Shown here: piece by piece, positions 10,640 to 22,200 of the stretch | Numbering within the stretch: position 1 is the stretch's first letter | Layout of the letters: the number at the start of each line of letters is the position of its first letter | Assembly (NCBI RefSeq): GCF_000321225.1 | Contig: NW_004450464.1 | Coordinates: 1,252,670-1,316,669 of the forward strand | Length of the DNA stretch: 64,000 nt | Reading direction: 5' to 3' | Origin: Odobenus rosmarus divergens | Lineage: Eukaryota > Chordata > Mammalia > Carnivora > Odobenidae | The notes under the pieces: model-generated | The model's input: the letters and a program-made list of their open reading frames with translations, nothing else | The model's database searches: none | What the model was told of the DNA's origin: nothing | Made by a program: the position numbers and the translations under genes

Positions 10640-11560
10640 TATATTGCTAATCAGCTGTATATTACATACCAATACCACATTGTTTTAATTTATATTATGT
10701 TTTAATATCTGGTGGGAAAATATTGCTACATTTCTTTCCCACCTTTTTAAGATGTGTTTTCACCTGTTGATTCCTTAACATAAACGTTAGAATTGTATAA
10801 TGAAGTTCCAAAGGAAAAACAAGAACAACCCTCACTGGTAGTTTGCTAAACTGATGTATTCGTAATAGAGAAATTGAATTTTGTAGAATTAATACAATCC
10901 CACATTTAAATTAGTGGCAAATAATTATAATTGTATATCTTTTCAAAATATTGCAGTTCTTATATTGTCTGTGTTAATACACTGAGTAGAATTTCTAAAT
11001 TAGTAATAAAAAGTAATGGTGAGCATCTGGGTGGCTCAGTCAGTGAAGCATCTGCCTTCGGCTCAGGTCATAATCCCAGGGTCCTGGGATCGAGTCCTGC
11101 ATCGGGCTCCCTGCTTGGCAGGGAGTTTCTCCCTGTACCCCTCTCCCTGCTTGTGCTCTCTCTCTGACAAATAAATAAATAAAATCTTTTTAAAAAAGTA
11201 ATGGTAATAAACACCCTTCTCTTATTTCTGATTTTAAGAGACAAGAATCCAGTGTTTTACTCTTTTTTAGTAAATACTGTCAGTTTGAGATAGATTTTCT
11301 TTATTCTATCTTACCGTAGTTTACTATGACATTTTATCAGGAATAGGTGCTGAATATTATCAAATACTGTGATTTTCTTCTTTGACTTCTAATAGAATGG
11401 ATTAATATTATTAAATAACTTCACATTAAACCCATCCTAATTTTCTAGGATTGAACTTTATTTCACCATGGTGTATCTGTTTTGTATATTGCCGAAACAT
11501 TTTCCATCTATATTCTTGCATGAGAATGGATTTTATTCTCCTTTTTAATGCTATCCACTT
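10640..11560 (-). mobile_element. Fragments of an old L1 ORF2, antisense
   Basis: ACATTGTTTTAATTTATATTATG, TAATATCTGGTGGGAAAATA, GGAATAGGTGCTGAATATTATCAAATA and TCCATCTATATTCTTGCATGAGA follow antisense old L1 ORF2. The middle (about 10840-11007) is not recognisable, and a SINE sits at 11021-11192. No open ORF2 remains. Confidence 0.6.
11008..11205 (+). mobile_element. SINEC with 13-bp target duplications
   Basis: Body 11021-11192 with head GAGCATCTGGGTGGCTCAG. AAAAAGTAATGGT repeats exactly at 11008-11020 and 11193-11205. Confidence 0.97.
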
Positions 11561-11855
11561 TACATACCAAAGTTAAAAATGCATTAGGCTCTAGTGACAG
11601 TTTCTCTCACATTATTGAAGTAAAATAATGCAGGCCTCTTCTGTCCCAGGCAGAACAAAGAAAATGTGAAATCAGAAAAAGAGACTCTGTTCAAGGAAAG
11701 AGTGAGCTGTTTATTAAAAAGAAACCGTGAGGCAATTCTCTTGTCTTTTCAAGTCTGTTCTGCTACAATAGGAGTTCCTAAAATGATAATTAGCTATATT
11801 GTGTCAGTATAATGTCAAAATCACATTGCTGTATTTGTATGTTCTGATTTACTGC

Positions 11856-11954
11856 TTGTATTTTATATGGTTTATTAATTTGCTTTTTCCCTCTTGTTAC
11901 CAGTTGTATATCTCACAAGAGGGAAAAAGCAATTAGAAACCATATAAAATACAA
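11856..11954. other. Imperfect inverted repeat / hairpin, about 99 nt
   Basis: The left arm (11856-11897) and right arm (11915-11954) are reverse complements apart from a small bulge and a few mismatches around TTTATTAATTTGC against GCAATTAGAAA. The last 14 bases before the 17-nt loop (CTTTTTCCCTCTTGT) pair perfectly with ACAAGAGGGAAAAAG. I recognise no transposon family. Size and shape are compatible with a small foldback element or a microRNA-precursor-like hairpin; expression cannot be judged. Confidence 0.85.
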
Positions 11955-12004
11955 ACAGAGCTAAAATGACCTTACATTCTTAACAAATAAATGTTTCATT
12001 TAAT

Positions 12005-12103
12005 ATATGAGTGTATAACAACGAATCATGGAACACTACGTCAAAAACTAATGATGTAATGTATGGTGATTAACATAACATAATAAAAAAAATATGAGTG
12101 TAT
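12005..12103 (+). mobile_element. Very short carnivore L1 3' end with target duplications
   Basis: Only the last 75 bases of a carnivore L1 (12017-12091: AATCATGGAACACTACG... to AACATAACATAATAAAA plus A-tail) are present. A perfect 12-bp duplication ATATGAGTGTAT lies at 12005-12016 and 12092-12103. The same 3' sequence ends the L1s at 38.0 and 52.9 kb. Confidence 0.93.
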
Positions 12104-13854
12104 CAGAAGTGAGAGGAGCTTGATGTAAGGTTGTGTAATGAATGGAGACAAAGGAAAAGTGTACAGAAATCAGGAATGACTATGCCGTCAATACTTCCGA
12201 AACAGATCCTGTGAGAAAGGATGTGGGGACGACAGATATGAGTTTAATCCCGTGTTCCTTCGTCACCTACCACACTGATAGTGTTGGTGTCCTGGGCATA
12301 CACCAGCTGTGGTACCAAAGCAGTAAATCAGAACATATGAATACAGCAGGCCTCATATTCTGGTTGGCTCAACAGTCAAACAGGTGGCCTACATTCCTCT
12401 CCTGAGCCTCACAGTAGGGCTAGTCACAGCATGGGGCTAACTTACCCCAGAGTGAGCTGGGAGGAAATAGTAGTGTCTTTCATGACCTGGGCTCCAAAAT
12501 TGTTGGACACCATCACTGTTCATTAGAAGTGAGTCACTAAGTTCAGAACACATTCAAAGGAGAATTAATTAGGTTCCATCTTTTGAAGGGAGGAATATTT
12601 CAAAATTTATGAACATATTTTAAAACTGCCACAAGCACCTAAAGATTCATGTCTATACATCTCTTTATTGTGGATTTAACTTTTATCACGCTAAAATTTA
12701 TGGTTGCAAAATGAACCTCTAGATCCAATTTAATCCTTTTGGATTTGGACTCTAAACCCTGCTGATAATTGTTTTATTCCATTTGATTGGTTGGTATATA
12801 TTTACAAATATTTTCATTTTCTATAAGTTAATACATTGAAGATAGCATTAGAGTTAATTTAAATTGGTGAATCTATGTCAAAATTTGAGTAGGAAGAATT
12901 TATATTTATTTTCATAAATATTTATATTTTTTATTTATCACTATTTTTTAAACTATTAATTTTTTTTACTTCCCTGTCCCTTCCCTGTCTTTCTGGATGT
13001 AAAATATCATTTCTAAACTTTTTTCTCCTTCTTTTAATTGAAAATATATTTGGCTATTCTTTTTTTTTTTTATCAGTAATTACCTTAAGTTGAAGCAGTT
13101 TAAAATAAATGTTTTAATGAATTCCCTCCATTCTATGGATATCTGAATGCATAGAATTGATTTATAGTTAAATTTTTGTCCTTTTTTGCTTTAAAATAAT
13201 ATGAATCATATTCTTCGGTATATTTATTCTATGTGTTCAATTATTATTTGTATAATATTTTGGGTTAGTACACTCAAAAGTTCTTTTGTTTAGCTTACTT
13301 TGATACTAGCTTGATTGCTAGTATTTGGATAATATTACTCTGGATTATTGTCTCCTGAAACCCTTTGACTTAGCATACATCTCTGTCATCTAGGAGGACA
13401 TATTAAAATGGCCATGGCAATGAAATAATCAATTTTTTGATGAATAATGCAAACATTTTTCTTGCAGATCATTTAGGATAATGTCATGATCTCAGTAAAC
13501 TGAAAACTAATATATCTATTACATCTTTCTAGCTACAAATCTATAGTAGAAGAAGATAGCTGCTTTGTATTTACCTTTGAGAGCACTATGTAAATAAATG
13601 GTCCAACAGAAATGATATATCATGTAAAGCAATATAGAAACTGAAGTTCTGATGCCCTCAAATGGCTCTAAGTCAAATTTATGTCTAATTGAGTGTCAGA
13701 AACCAATGTAATTGTGCATTATTGAGTAAACAGAAATCTAGATTAAAATTAACATTAGATATGATTTGCAAAAAAGACTGTTACACATAAGGCAGGCCCT
13801 AACTCAATTTCTATTATGAAACTTAGTAATTGTATAATTAGCAATTTTGATAAG
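12104..13854. other. Unassigned 1.75 kb
   Basis: The first 300 bases are more GC-balanced, with an 87-codon open frame (12142-12405) that shows no recognisable motif. 12425-12640 may be an ancient repeat. The remainder is AT-rich with T-runs. No exon or RNA gene was recognised. Confidence 0.4.
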
Positions 13855-14082
13855 ACTGAGAAATTCCAGGGGCGCCTGGGTGGCTCAGCTGTTAAGCATC
13901 TGCCTTCAGCTCAGGTTATGATCCCAGAGTTCTGGGCTCGAGCCCTGCATCGGGCTCTCTGCTCCGCGGGAAGCCTGCTTCTCCCTCTCCCACTCCCTCT
14001 GCTTGTGTTCCCTCTCTCGCTTTGTCTCTCTCTGTCAAATAAATAAAATCTTTAAAATAAAAAAAGAAACTGAGAAATTCCA
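13855..14082 (+). mobile_element. SINEC with 14-bp target duplications
   Basis: Body 13869-14068, head GGCGCCTGGGTGGCTCAGC, standard CT-rich body, AAATAAATAAAATCTTT tail. ACTGAGAAATTCCA repeats at 13855-13868 and 14069-14082. Open frames on both strands here are SINE-derived. Confidence 0.97.
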
Positions 14083-14289
14083 AAAAATATATGCTGACTT
14101 TAGTCATTGCTATCTAATTGCTTTTTTTTGGTAAAAGTTTTCTTTCCAATGCCAGTCTATTTTTTTGCAAATAGTTGAGACATTTAAAGATGCTGTTCTT
14201 TGCTATGTATGCCAAGATGTTTGTGTTTTAGAAATGTTTTTGCTTCCCTTCAATTAAGCAAATCAAAGTCAGGCAGTTTGTCTGGATCA

Positions 14290-14679
14290 GTTGGGAAAAA
14301 TGTCCAGCAAAGAGACTGAAAAAGGGGATAAGTGCCAGGTCAAGAAGGACCTTGGAAGCCATATTAAGTATTTTAGACTTTGACATAAAGGTGGTTGAAA
14401 ACCACTGAAGATTTTAATTAAGTGATTCACTTTGCATTTAAAAAGATTACCCTGGTTGGAATTAAGAAAGAATTGGAGGGGATAGAGTGGATTTAGGTAG
14501 AGCAAATGTGTAGGCTATTTTAGCAGTCATGGCAGCCAATGATCGTGGCTTGGACTAGAGTGAGGCAGTAAGAAGGGAAAGGTGACAAATTCTTGTGGTA
14601 ATAAAGAGGTAGATGGATAAGTTTTGGATGTGTGGAAAGGAGGTGAAAGAATGAATCCCAGGTTTCTACCTTGAGCAAA
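14290..14679 (-). mobile_element. L2 LINE fragment
   Basis: CTTGGAAGCCATATTAAGTATTTTAGACTTT, AAAAAGATTACCCTGGTTGGA, TAGGCTATTTTAGCAGTCATGG, TGGCTTGGACTAGAGTGAGGCAG and CCCAGGTTTCTACCTTGAGCAA follow the antisense L2 3' coding region in order. Confidence 0.75.
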
Positions 14680-14880
14680 TGGATGCATTTTTCTTTTCTT
14701 TTTTTCTTTTTTAAGATTTTATTTATTTATGAGAGACAGAAAGGGGGTGGGGGCAGAGAGAGAAGCAGGCTCCCTGGAGCCCCGTGCGGACCCAATTCCA
14801 GGACCCTGGAATCATGACCTGAGCTGAAGGCAGATGCTTAACTGACTGAGCCACCCAGGCGCCCCTGGATGAATTTTTCT
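14680..14880 (-). mobile_element. SINEC with 15-bp target duplications
   Basis: Body 14695-14865, head complement GAGCCACCCAGGCGCCCC. Flanks TGGATGCATTTTTCT (14680-14694) and TGGATGAATTTTTCT (14866-14880) differ at one base. It inserted at the edge of the L2 fragment. Confidence 0.96.
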
Positions 14881-15224
14881 AAGAAAAACCCTGAAAAAGT
14901 TTGGGAAAGGAGTAGAGATGATGTGTTCAACATTGGAAAAAATTAGATACATCATGCAGCATCGAATTAGAGGTATTTAGGAGCTGTTCGTATTGGTCTG
15001 AAATTTAGGATGGTATCCTGGAATGGAAATAGGAGAAAATATTTTAATGATTTATGGACTATTAGAGGATTTTCATTATTTCATGTTAAGGGAAAGTATG
15101 TTTTTTTTAATTCAGAAGAAACTGAAGAGGAATAGAGGGAAAGAAGGGAAGAAATAACAAAAATATTGATAAAGGGTTTAGCATACATTTAAGCATTCAC
15201 TGTGGATGTTCTTGTTGTTAGGGA

Positions 15225-15455
15225 GTATGGCGGAAAGAATACATAACTCTTGTGAATGGCAACCAGCATCCTAGTTGTAGTTCTGCTACTGGGGAGTAGA
15301 GTGGCCTTGGACCAATTTCTTCGATCCTCTGAGATCTAGCTTTCTCCTCTGTGAAACGGGGCTAATAATTACACCCTGGGTCGTATGAGAAATGAACGAA
15401 ATACCTGAAGCTGAGCGTTTCATATAGTGCTTGGTGAATGCTAAATTATTAGAAA
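15225..15455 (+). mobile_element. MIR SINE
   Basis: GGCGGAAAGAATACATAACTC, TAGTTCTGCTACTGGGGAGTAG, GGCCTTGGACCAATTTCTTC, TTTCTCCTCTGTGAAACGGGG and ATAGTGCTTGGTGAATGCTAA follow nearly the whole MIR. Confidence 0.8.
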
Positions 15456-18400
15456 ATGGTAAATCTCAACGATTTGAGAATGATTTGTAGAATAAGTGGG
15501 CTGATATTTAAGTGCCTTTGGGCTCTCAAGTACTGTGGCTCAGTGAAGAAAGTAAAATATTTAGTGTAGGAAATCAGTGTAAAATGGAAAATTGCTGAGT
15601 TGAAAAATTACTGTTGTTATATTTATTATCTAATCCTCATTATTTTGTTACAGGAATTTAAAAAAGAACAGGGAAGATATCCTCCATCTCTGTTAGTATC
15701 TTCTAGAGTAAGGTAGATAAGACAAGGAAAAGTTTCATAGAGCATTCATAAGGTAGGATGACAAAAGTTAAATAGTGTATGTCTTCAAAGAGACAATATA
15801 TATGAAAATACTTGGGAGAGTTTAGTCCTATGGTATTTTAGGAATTGTGATAAATGAATCACAGGTATATTAATTTTGGTAGGGAAATTAAGGGAAAATG
15901 GATTGTAAAATGGGGATAGCAAAGAGTAGCCCTGAAAATTCTAGGTTTATGTTTGGTGGTGCGAGAGAGAACTTCATTTAGTTTTGCTCATTCTGCAAAG
16001 ATATGAAAAAGTAAAAATTTTGAATTTGAATTAAATGATTTGGTGAAAATGTATTTGGTTCTTTTTAATGGTATAGTGAGAAATGTCATTCATGAAAATA
16101 ATATGGACAAGGTGTTGTGTTTCTTTTAGGTGATACATATATTTTGATATGAAAGCTTTTTACATGGAGACATGTTAAACAAAGTAGTTTATTTTTAAAC
16201 ATAAAATAGTTTAAAATTGAGCACTCATGAAGAGATATCAAGTATCTATTTACATGCTGATAAATGTTTTAGGATAAGAAACTAAGCATAAAAAATCAAG
16301 ACAAATATTAACAGACAGTAATCCTGGGAAGTGAAGTAAATTTAAGAATCTAATTTTATTTTAGCACAAAAAGTGACTGGTTATTATTGTTCTGTTACAA
16401 TCATTATGAATATGACTAATTCTATTTTATTATCTTGCTATTACTTTTAACCATCTGTATTCCCATCTTAGAGATGAGACGTGTTTCTAGGAAGGTCGTT
16501 CATTGCCTCAGTGAAACTTAGGTGAGGTTTTGTCCATGATTCGTATTTTTCCCTAAATTGAACGGTATTTGAAAAGCTTAGTTTATGGCACAGTTGTGTG
16601 GGTGATGAATGCAGCTCTGTGGGTAAGCAGCTCTTTACAGTTCTGTCTAACTTGTAAGGACTATTTCATCAATTCTAATACACACATTTTCCTTAAAATA
16701 TTTTGCCATCTTGCAAATCAGAATACATTTTAAAATTGATGTATTAGATGACATTAGATAGTACATCATAGTTTAATTGGCAGGATTTTCCCTTTCAAAA
16801 TAGAAGACAAAATAATGATGAATACTACAGTTCTAGATTTGATGAAATATGGCATCTTATTTGCATACTGAAGAGCAGATCTATTGATTTGGGTAATACA
16901 TATAAGGGGAGCGTGATAGTCTGAGTAAATGACTTTGAAGTAGATAACATTTTTTCCTTACATACTTTCTTTTACTCTTCAGCGATTATGATACAAATGA
17001 AAGGTTTACTTCAGTTCAGCCATCGTTATTTATCTGCCTCATTTCTATAAAGAATAGGAAGACAGGTGCTCACCTTGATTCCTTGGAAGACAGAAATAGC
17101 ATGTGACCTAGTTAGTTTTACCAAAGTTTAACTGACATGTAAAACCCTTTGCAGGCAGAAACAGTGCATAACATTTATTAACCCATCCCCACCCTTTTTT
17201 AAATATAATGCTTAGTAAATGCGTCTAGAACTAAACCTAATTCAGCAGGCACTTAGGGATAAAAATGAATCTTCTGTCACCTAGTTCAAGCTACAGGTAA
17301 TTGCTGTGAAAACCTTCAGAAAGTCTCCTGATATGGTATTTGTTTGTCTATGAACTCGATTGATGAATATTTGCATTCTTTACTCTATTTCATATGGCAT
17401 TATTTTATGTAAGACTTGAATATCAGTTTAGAAGATTCAAAGCGAAATAAATATTTTGACATTCTCTTTCATTAAATGAAAGTTATGAATTTGTAATGAT
17501 GCAGTTTAGCAATAATTATGTATTCTCATTAAAATAAAACTCTTATGCAAACTGCAAGAGGAATTAAAAAACTCTCTTAATAGCTGCAGCTGGGACCAGT
17601 TTGGTTTTTAAGAAGAGCGAAATTGAGTAGTGTTTATTTAATATAGTCAAAGAAATTAGGAATGAATGAAATAATAAATTACAGTGAGGTTATCAGTTAT
17701 TATAATAGAGATTTTATTGTTTTGAAACCAGATTTAAATGGGGTTTGGAATTTGGAATTTCTTAAATATTCATTAAATTTCCCTCTGAATTCAAATTTAA
17801 TACAACCAATTTTTTACTCCAGATTATCAGTTTCTTCACTACTACTTTGTTTCTAGTAAATAAATGTTTAACTGAAACACTGGGCCTATTGCTTGCACCT
17901 ATAACTTAGCAAAGAATAAAAAAAAGAGAAGAACTTTTTAATTTTTTTTAAGTTGAGTTTATTTACCTGCTAGGCAAAGAAACATGCACATAAGTGCGCA
18001 TGCGCACACACACGTTCACGCACAGACAGACCCTTGGTGAAGAAAGTCATTAAAAAGTTTGCTAAAAGGGCAAAGTTAGGGGTTTTTTATGGTAAAATGT
18101 AGAATTTATGGTGGATATGTTAACTAAAGATTGAAAGTTTGTTCTCCAGATAGGAAAATGCATGCACGGGTCTGTACATAGTTGGTTAAAACAAATCCTA
18201 TTGTTCAAAACAAATCCTTTTGTCCTGTGGTCAAGAGCAAGTCTTAATTTAGGTCTAGTGAGGGTTTGGTACATTTGGGTCACCCCAAGTCTGAGTCTTT
18301 GTTTACAGCTTCAGCTTGTGAGGACTCACCATTGTGAAGCAGGGCATTCAGTTTTCACATCAGCTCTCCACGGTGCTGAATTTACAACAAACGCATGCAT

Positions 18401-18533
18401 TCTTCTATGTCTCTGAAAAGAAACAAACAACAAAGCTGTAGCCCACATAGGCTCCTTTAAATTTGAGGGAATGATGACCAAGGACTGGGCTCTATCTTTC
18501 TTCTACATCCCTGTCTTTTATTATTTTTTCTAT
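15456..18533. other. 3.1 kb repeat-poor, AT-rich stretch
   Basis: The longest stretch here in which I recognise no SINE, L1, L2, MIR or LTR apart from one regulatory-like palindrome. It contains TAAT-core and octamer-like words (for example CTTATGCAAACTGC near 17542) and a GCTGCAGCTGGG near 17583. No coding exon was recognised. Such blocks can be conserved noncoding DNA, but that needs an alignment. Confidence 0.45.
17995..18006. promoter_or_regulatory. Perfect NRF1-type palindrome
   Basis: TGCGCATGCGCA is an exact match to the palindromic NRF1 consensus YGCGCAYGCGCR. It lies in an alternating purine-pyrimidine tract (about 17982-18025) in AT-rich DNA without a CpG island or recognisable promoter. 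The binding motif is established knowledge; occupancy here is unknown. Confidence 0.5.
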
Positions 18534-19385
18534 TCAAACTTCATATTTTGAGATAATTGTAGATTGACATGCAGTTATAAGAAATCATGCCGCCAGATCC
18601 CAGTTTTACCCAGTTTCCCACAATGGTGACATTTTACAAAACTCTAGTACAATATCTCAAGTAGGATACTGACATCGATAAAGCCAGGATACAGAATGAT
18701 TTATCATCCAGCGATTCTTCATGTTGCCCTTTTATAACCAAACCCACCTCCCTTCCACTATCCTTGATCCCTGGCAACCACTAGTCTGTTCTCCATTTCT
18801 ATAATTTTGTCATTTCCAGAATGCTGGCTAAATGGAATCCTACAGTATATGACCTTTAGGGATTGCTGTTTTTTACTTGGCATAATTCGCTTGAGATTTG
18901 TCCAAGTTGTTGTATCAATAGTTTATCCATCACTATTGCTGAGTCGCATCCTATGCTATGGATGTACCATAGTTTATTTAGACACTCAGTTATTGAAGAA
19001 CATCTGGGTTTTTTCTAGTTTTTTTCTATTAGGAATAAAACTGCCATGAACATTTGTGTACAGATTTTTGGATAAACACAGTTATCATTACTCTGAGATA
19101 AATACCTAAGAGTGCAATTGCTGGATCTTACGGTAATGCCTGTTTAGTTGTATAAGAAACTACAAAATTGTTTTTCAGAGTGGCTGTACCACTTTACATT
19201 CCCAACAGCAATGTATGAATGATTCACTTTCTCTGTGTCCTTGCCAGCATTTTGTGTTATTACTACTTTTTACTTTAGCTGTTCTGATAGGTGTGTACTG
19301 ATAACTCATTGTGGTTTCAATTTGCATTTCCTTTATTATGGCTAATGATGTTGAACATCTTTTTCATGTGCTCATTTCTCTGCCC
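18534..19385 (-). mobile_element. Old L1 3' region, antisense
   Basis: From left to right: the antisense 3' UTR (TTTTGAGATAATTGTAGATT, TTACCCAGTTTCCCACAATGG, CCCTGGCAACCACTAGTCTG) and then the end of ORF2 (CTGCCATGAACATTTGTGTAC, GAGTGCAATTGCTGGATC, GAGTGGCTGTACCACTTTACATTCCC). The reading frame is broken. The small plus-strand frames are incidental. Confidence 0.85.
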
Positions 19386-22139
19386 CTTTAATATACATTA
19401 ATTTACCTTTTCTGCTTACTCTCCTTTTCATCTATTACCCTGATCAGCAAATTTATAATTCAGCCTGCATTTATTTCATGTCTACCTCTGCTTCCTGAGA
19501 AGCATAAACGGGCTCACTATTGCCTCTGGGGTTGATGAGTTCCCACCCAGAGAGGGCTTAGGTCTAGCCCAGAGCTCTGTCTGCTGTGGGTGGGTGTGTG
19601 TTGGGGTTGTCCGTTGTTGAAGCAGAGAGTGCAGAATTTTCCTGACCCCTGACCTCTGCTGAACACTGCATTTAGGTCGTGAAAAAGCAGTATCTGTACC
19701 CAGTGTTGCACAGAGTCTTCTCATTTAAACAGATTCTTCATTTGGTCTCCACAACTGCTTGAACAAGAACATGGGAACAATCAGCTCAGGAATAAGCAGG
19801 CTGTAAGAAAAAGATGTTCGTAGAAGGCAAGAGTAATATTCAAGGAAGCATTTCAGCCTTCAGCTAAACAGCTTTTTACATCACCCCCAAGCAAATTCTC
19901 AACTCCCCTGATTAGATTATGATTATTTTGTTGATGCTCAGCTCCCCAAAAGACCACCACAAAACCTAGGATCAGGGCAAGCTAAGTTAATGAGGTTCAC
20001 TGCGATAGGGTAGAACACTATTCTCATACCTCAGAAGGGGGCATTCAGGGGAGCATGTTGTGAGGGTTTTAGGCCCTGGACTAATGAATGGGCATTAAGA
20101 TGCACCTTTCAGAGTAGGAAACTAGGTGGAATTGACAAGAGTTTTTACTTAGCTGTAACTTTTGGATTGGTGGGTATCAAGAGGTAAGGCTATCAAAATA
20201 TGTCTTGGTGAGCAGGCTGTTACTCCTGGTAGGTTACATGTTTGGTTGCTCATAGTCTGTCCCCGGGAGCAGGGAAATCGTGCAGCACACAACTAGGTCA
20301 TTTTGCTTGGTCTCAGTATTGGTTAACTTGGAGATGGGAAACTGTATCTGGTCCCAGCACTGCTATTATAGAGCAAGGGAATTATATTCTTTCAGTTGCC
20401 ACTATAAATATGCATCATAAGTAAATTGCATCTGTGCCAGTCACACGTTTTTTTTTTTCCCTCTCAGTTCCTATCATTGCCTGGCTTGTGATAACGGAGC
20501 TGGATCCCATGAACATTTCTCTTTGGCCTGCTGGCATGATATATTAAGCATTGTTAGTAGAAGGTGCTGGAGGGACACTGAAGAAAGACGCGATTTTCTG
20601 TTGCTGCTTCTAGCGTGATTCTCTGTGCTTGCTTCTGTGGGACTTGGTTAGCATGCAGGACGTCCAGTGACAACAGCATTGCAAGAAGCTTTCCACAGAG
20701 TTTCTCCGGAACCCAGAGGCAGTTTCGCACTCACATCCAGTTCTGCTGGCCCCCCCAAAGGCAGTTTTCTTCTCGCCAGCCCCAGCTTCTAGCACTTCAG
20801 CAGACTTTGTCATCATCCAGAAGGCCATAGCTTCCCTCTCCAGTGATGTCTGGATCTCAGTCCTGGGAGGACGTGGGAGGCTCTTCCAAGATTTGTTCTT
20901 TTCTTGAGTGCTCTGCCTCAGCCCCATATGTGCTATATCTCTATCCTTGAGAATTCTCTTTACCTCTTCCTTGTCAGTCTTTGTTCATACTTTATACTGA
21001 GCTCTTTCTGGTGAATTTGCATGTGGTTTTTGCTTTCTTCCTGGACCCTGACTGATAGAGAATTACCACTGTATTGGTCTCAGGAGGTAACACCCACAAC
21101 AATTGGAATTTGGGATTGGTTTGGTCTTGCCCTTGAATTTGAACCTAGTGTCGAGCCCTTTGCTGATGGAAATTGGGATGCCAGACTGTTGCATGCATTG
21201 GAATCATATTAACGAGGTTAGCACCCGTGGCTGATTGTGATGAAGAGTCAACTGAAGCAGGTGCCTTGGAGGCCCTTCCAGCTGCCACATTTGAACCCTA
21301 TGGTAGTCCAAGGTAGTACAAGGACAGGGGCGTGGGATGAATTCTACTGAGCTCACTAGAGTGCTTACAGAAAGAAAATGATGAGCTCAGGGCCTTGAAC
21401 TCCCAGCTAAAGTCATGGCCCAAGAACGAGAGAACTTCCATGACAGCCTTAATAATCTCTTGTTTATTATAGCAACGGGGCTGATACTGCTAAAATTAAA
21501 TATAAAATTGCCTTGTATGGGTTGTTGAATTTTAATGCCAATTAATTCACAGTCTTCCCATGCTTCTCATTTCAAAGTTAAGGCATTAATTGGGAAAGAG
21601 GAGTCCTGTGCTTGGAATGGGGACATCTGATGTGACCCGCAAGAAACAGTCTTGAGCCCCCAAGTCACTGTGAGCCTCCCTTACCACTGAAGTAAGTTGT
21701 CTTCCTTCCTGTGTTTGAGGAGACTAGCTTATCTTTGCTTGAAAATTTTGTGATAACCTAATTTGGGGTAGATGCTTTAAAAGTGGATGCTCATTTTCTT
21801 TAAGACTCACTACCATTGATCCCGGTTTTCTAGACTCATCACGAGGGGGAAATCTCAGCATGCTCCAGGGGGATAGGTACACCCTATGACCCAGGGGCAA
21901 ATCGTTTACAGGCAAAAAAAATATGTGCAAGACCTTGCTATTACATATCTTCAGAACTCTGGAGGGAACATGCATGAGTGGACTGAAAGGTGTTATGCCA
22001 AAGAGGGCAGAATATAACAGTAAATAAGGCTGAGTTCTTTGACATGAACATACTTACTAATGAGTGCAGCTTTAATGTGTTAGCTTGTCAAACCACCAGT
22101 GACATATATCACTTTAATGCTTAATGTGATCTACTTGTA
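19386..22139. other. 2.75 kb unassigned block, relatively GC-rich in its middle
   Basis: No SINE lies inside. 20600-21060 has a more complex, GC-richer composition and holds open frames on both strands (20610-20927 minus, 105 codons; 20615-20830 plus). The minus frame shows no domain I know. The stretch ending GGACCCTGACTGATAGAGAA resembles the edge of some old LTR or DNA elements, but I cannot assign it. No exon pair was recognised. Confidence 0.4.
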
Positions 22140-22200
22140 CCCATTACAGAGCCTTCAGAATAGTCTTGCACATAGTTGTTCAATAAGTATTTACTGAATG
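22140..22200 (+). mobile_element. Possible L2 terminal scrap
   Basis: CTTGCACATAGTTGTTCAATAAGTATTTACTGAATG matches the extreme L2 3' end. Very short. Confidence 0.4.
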
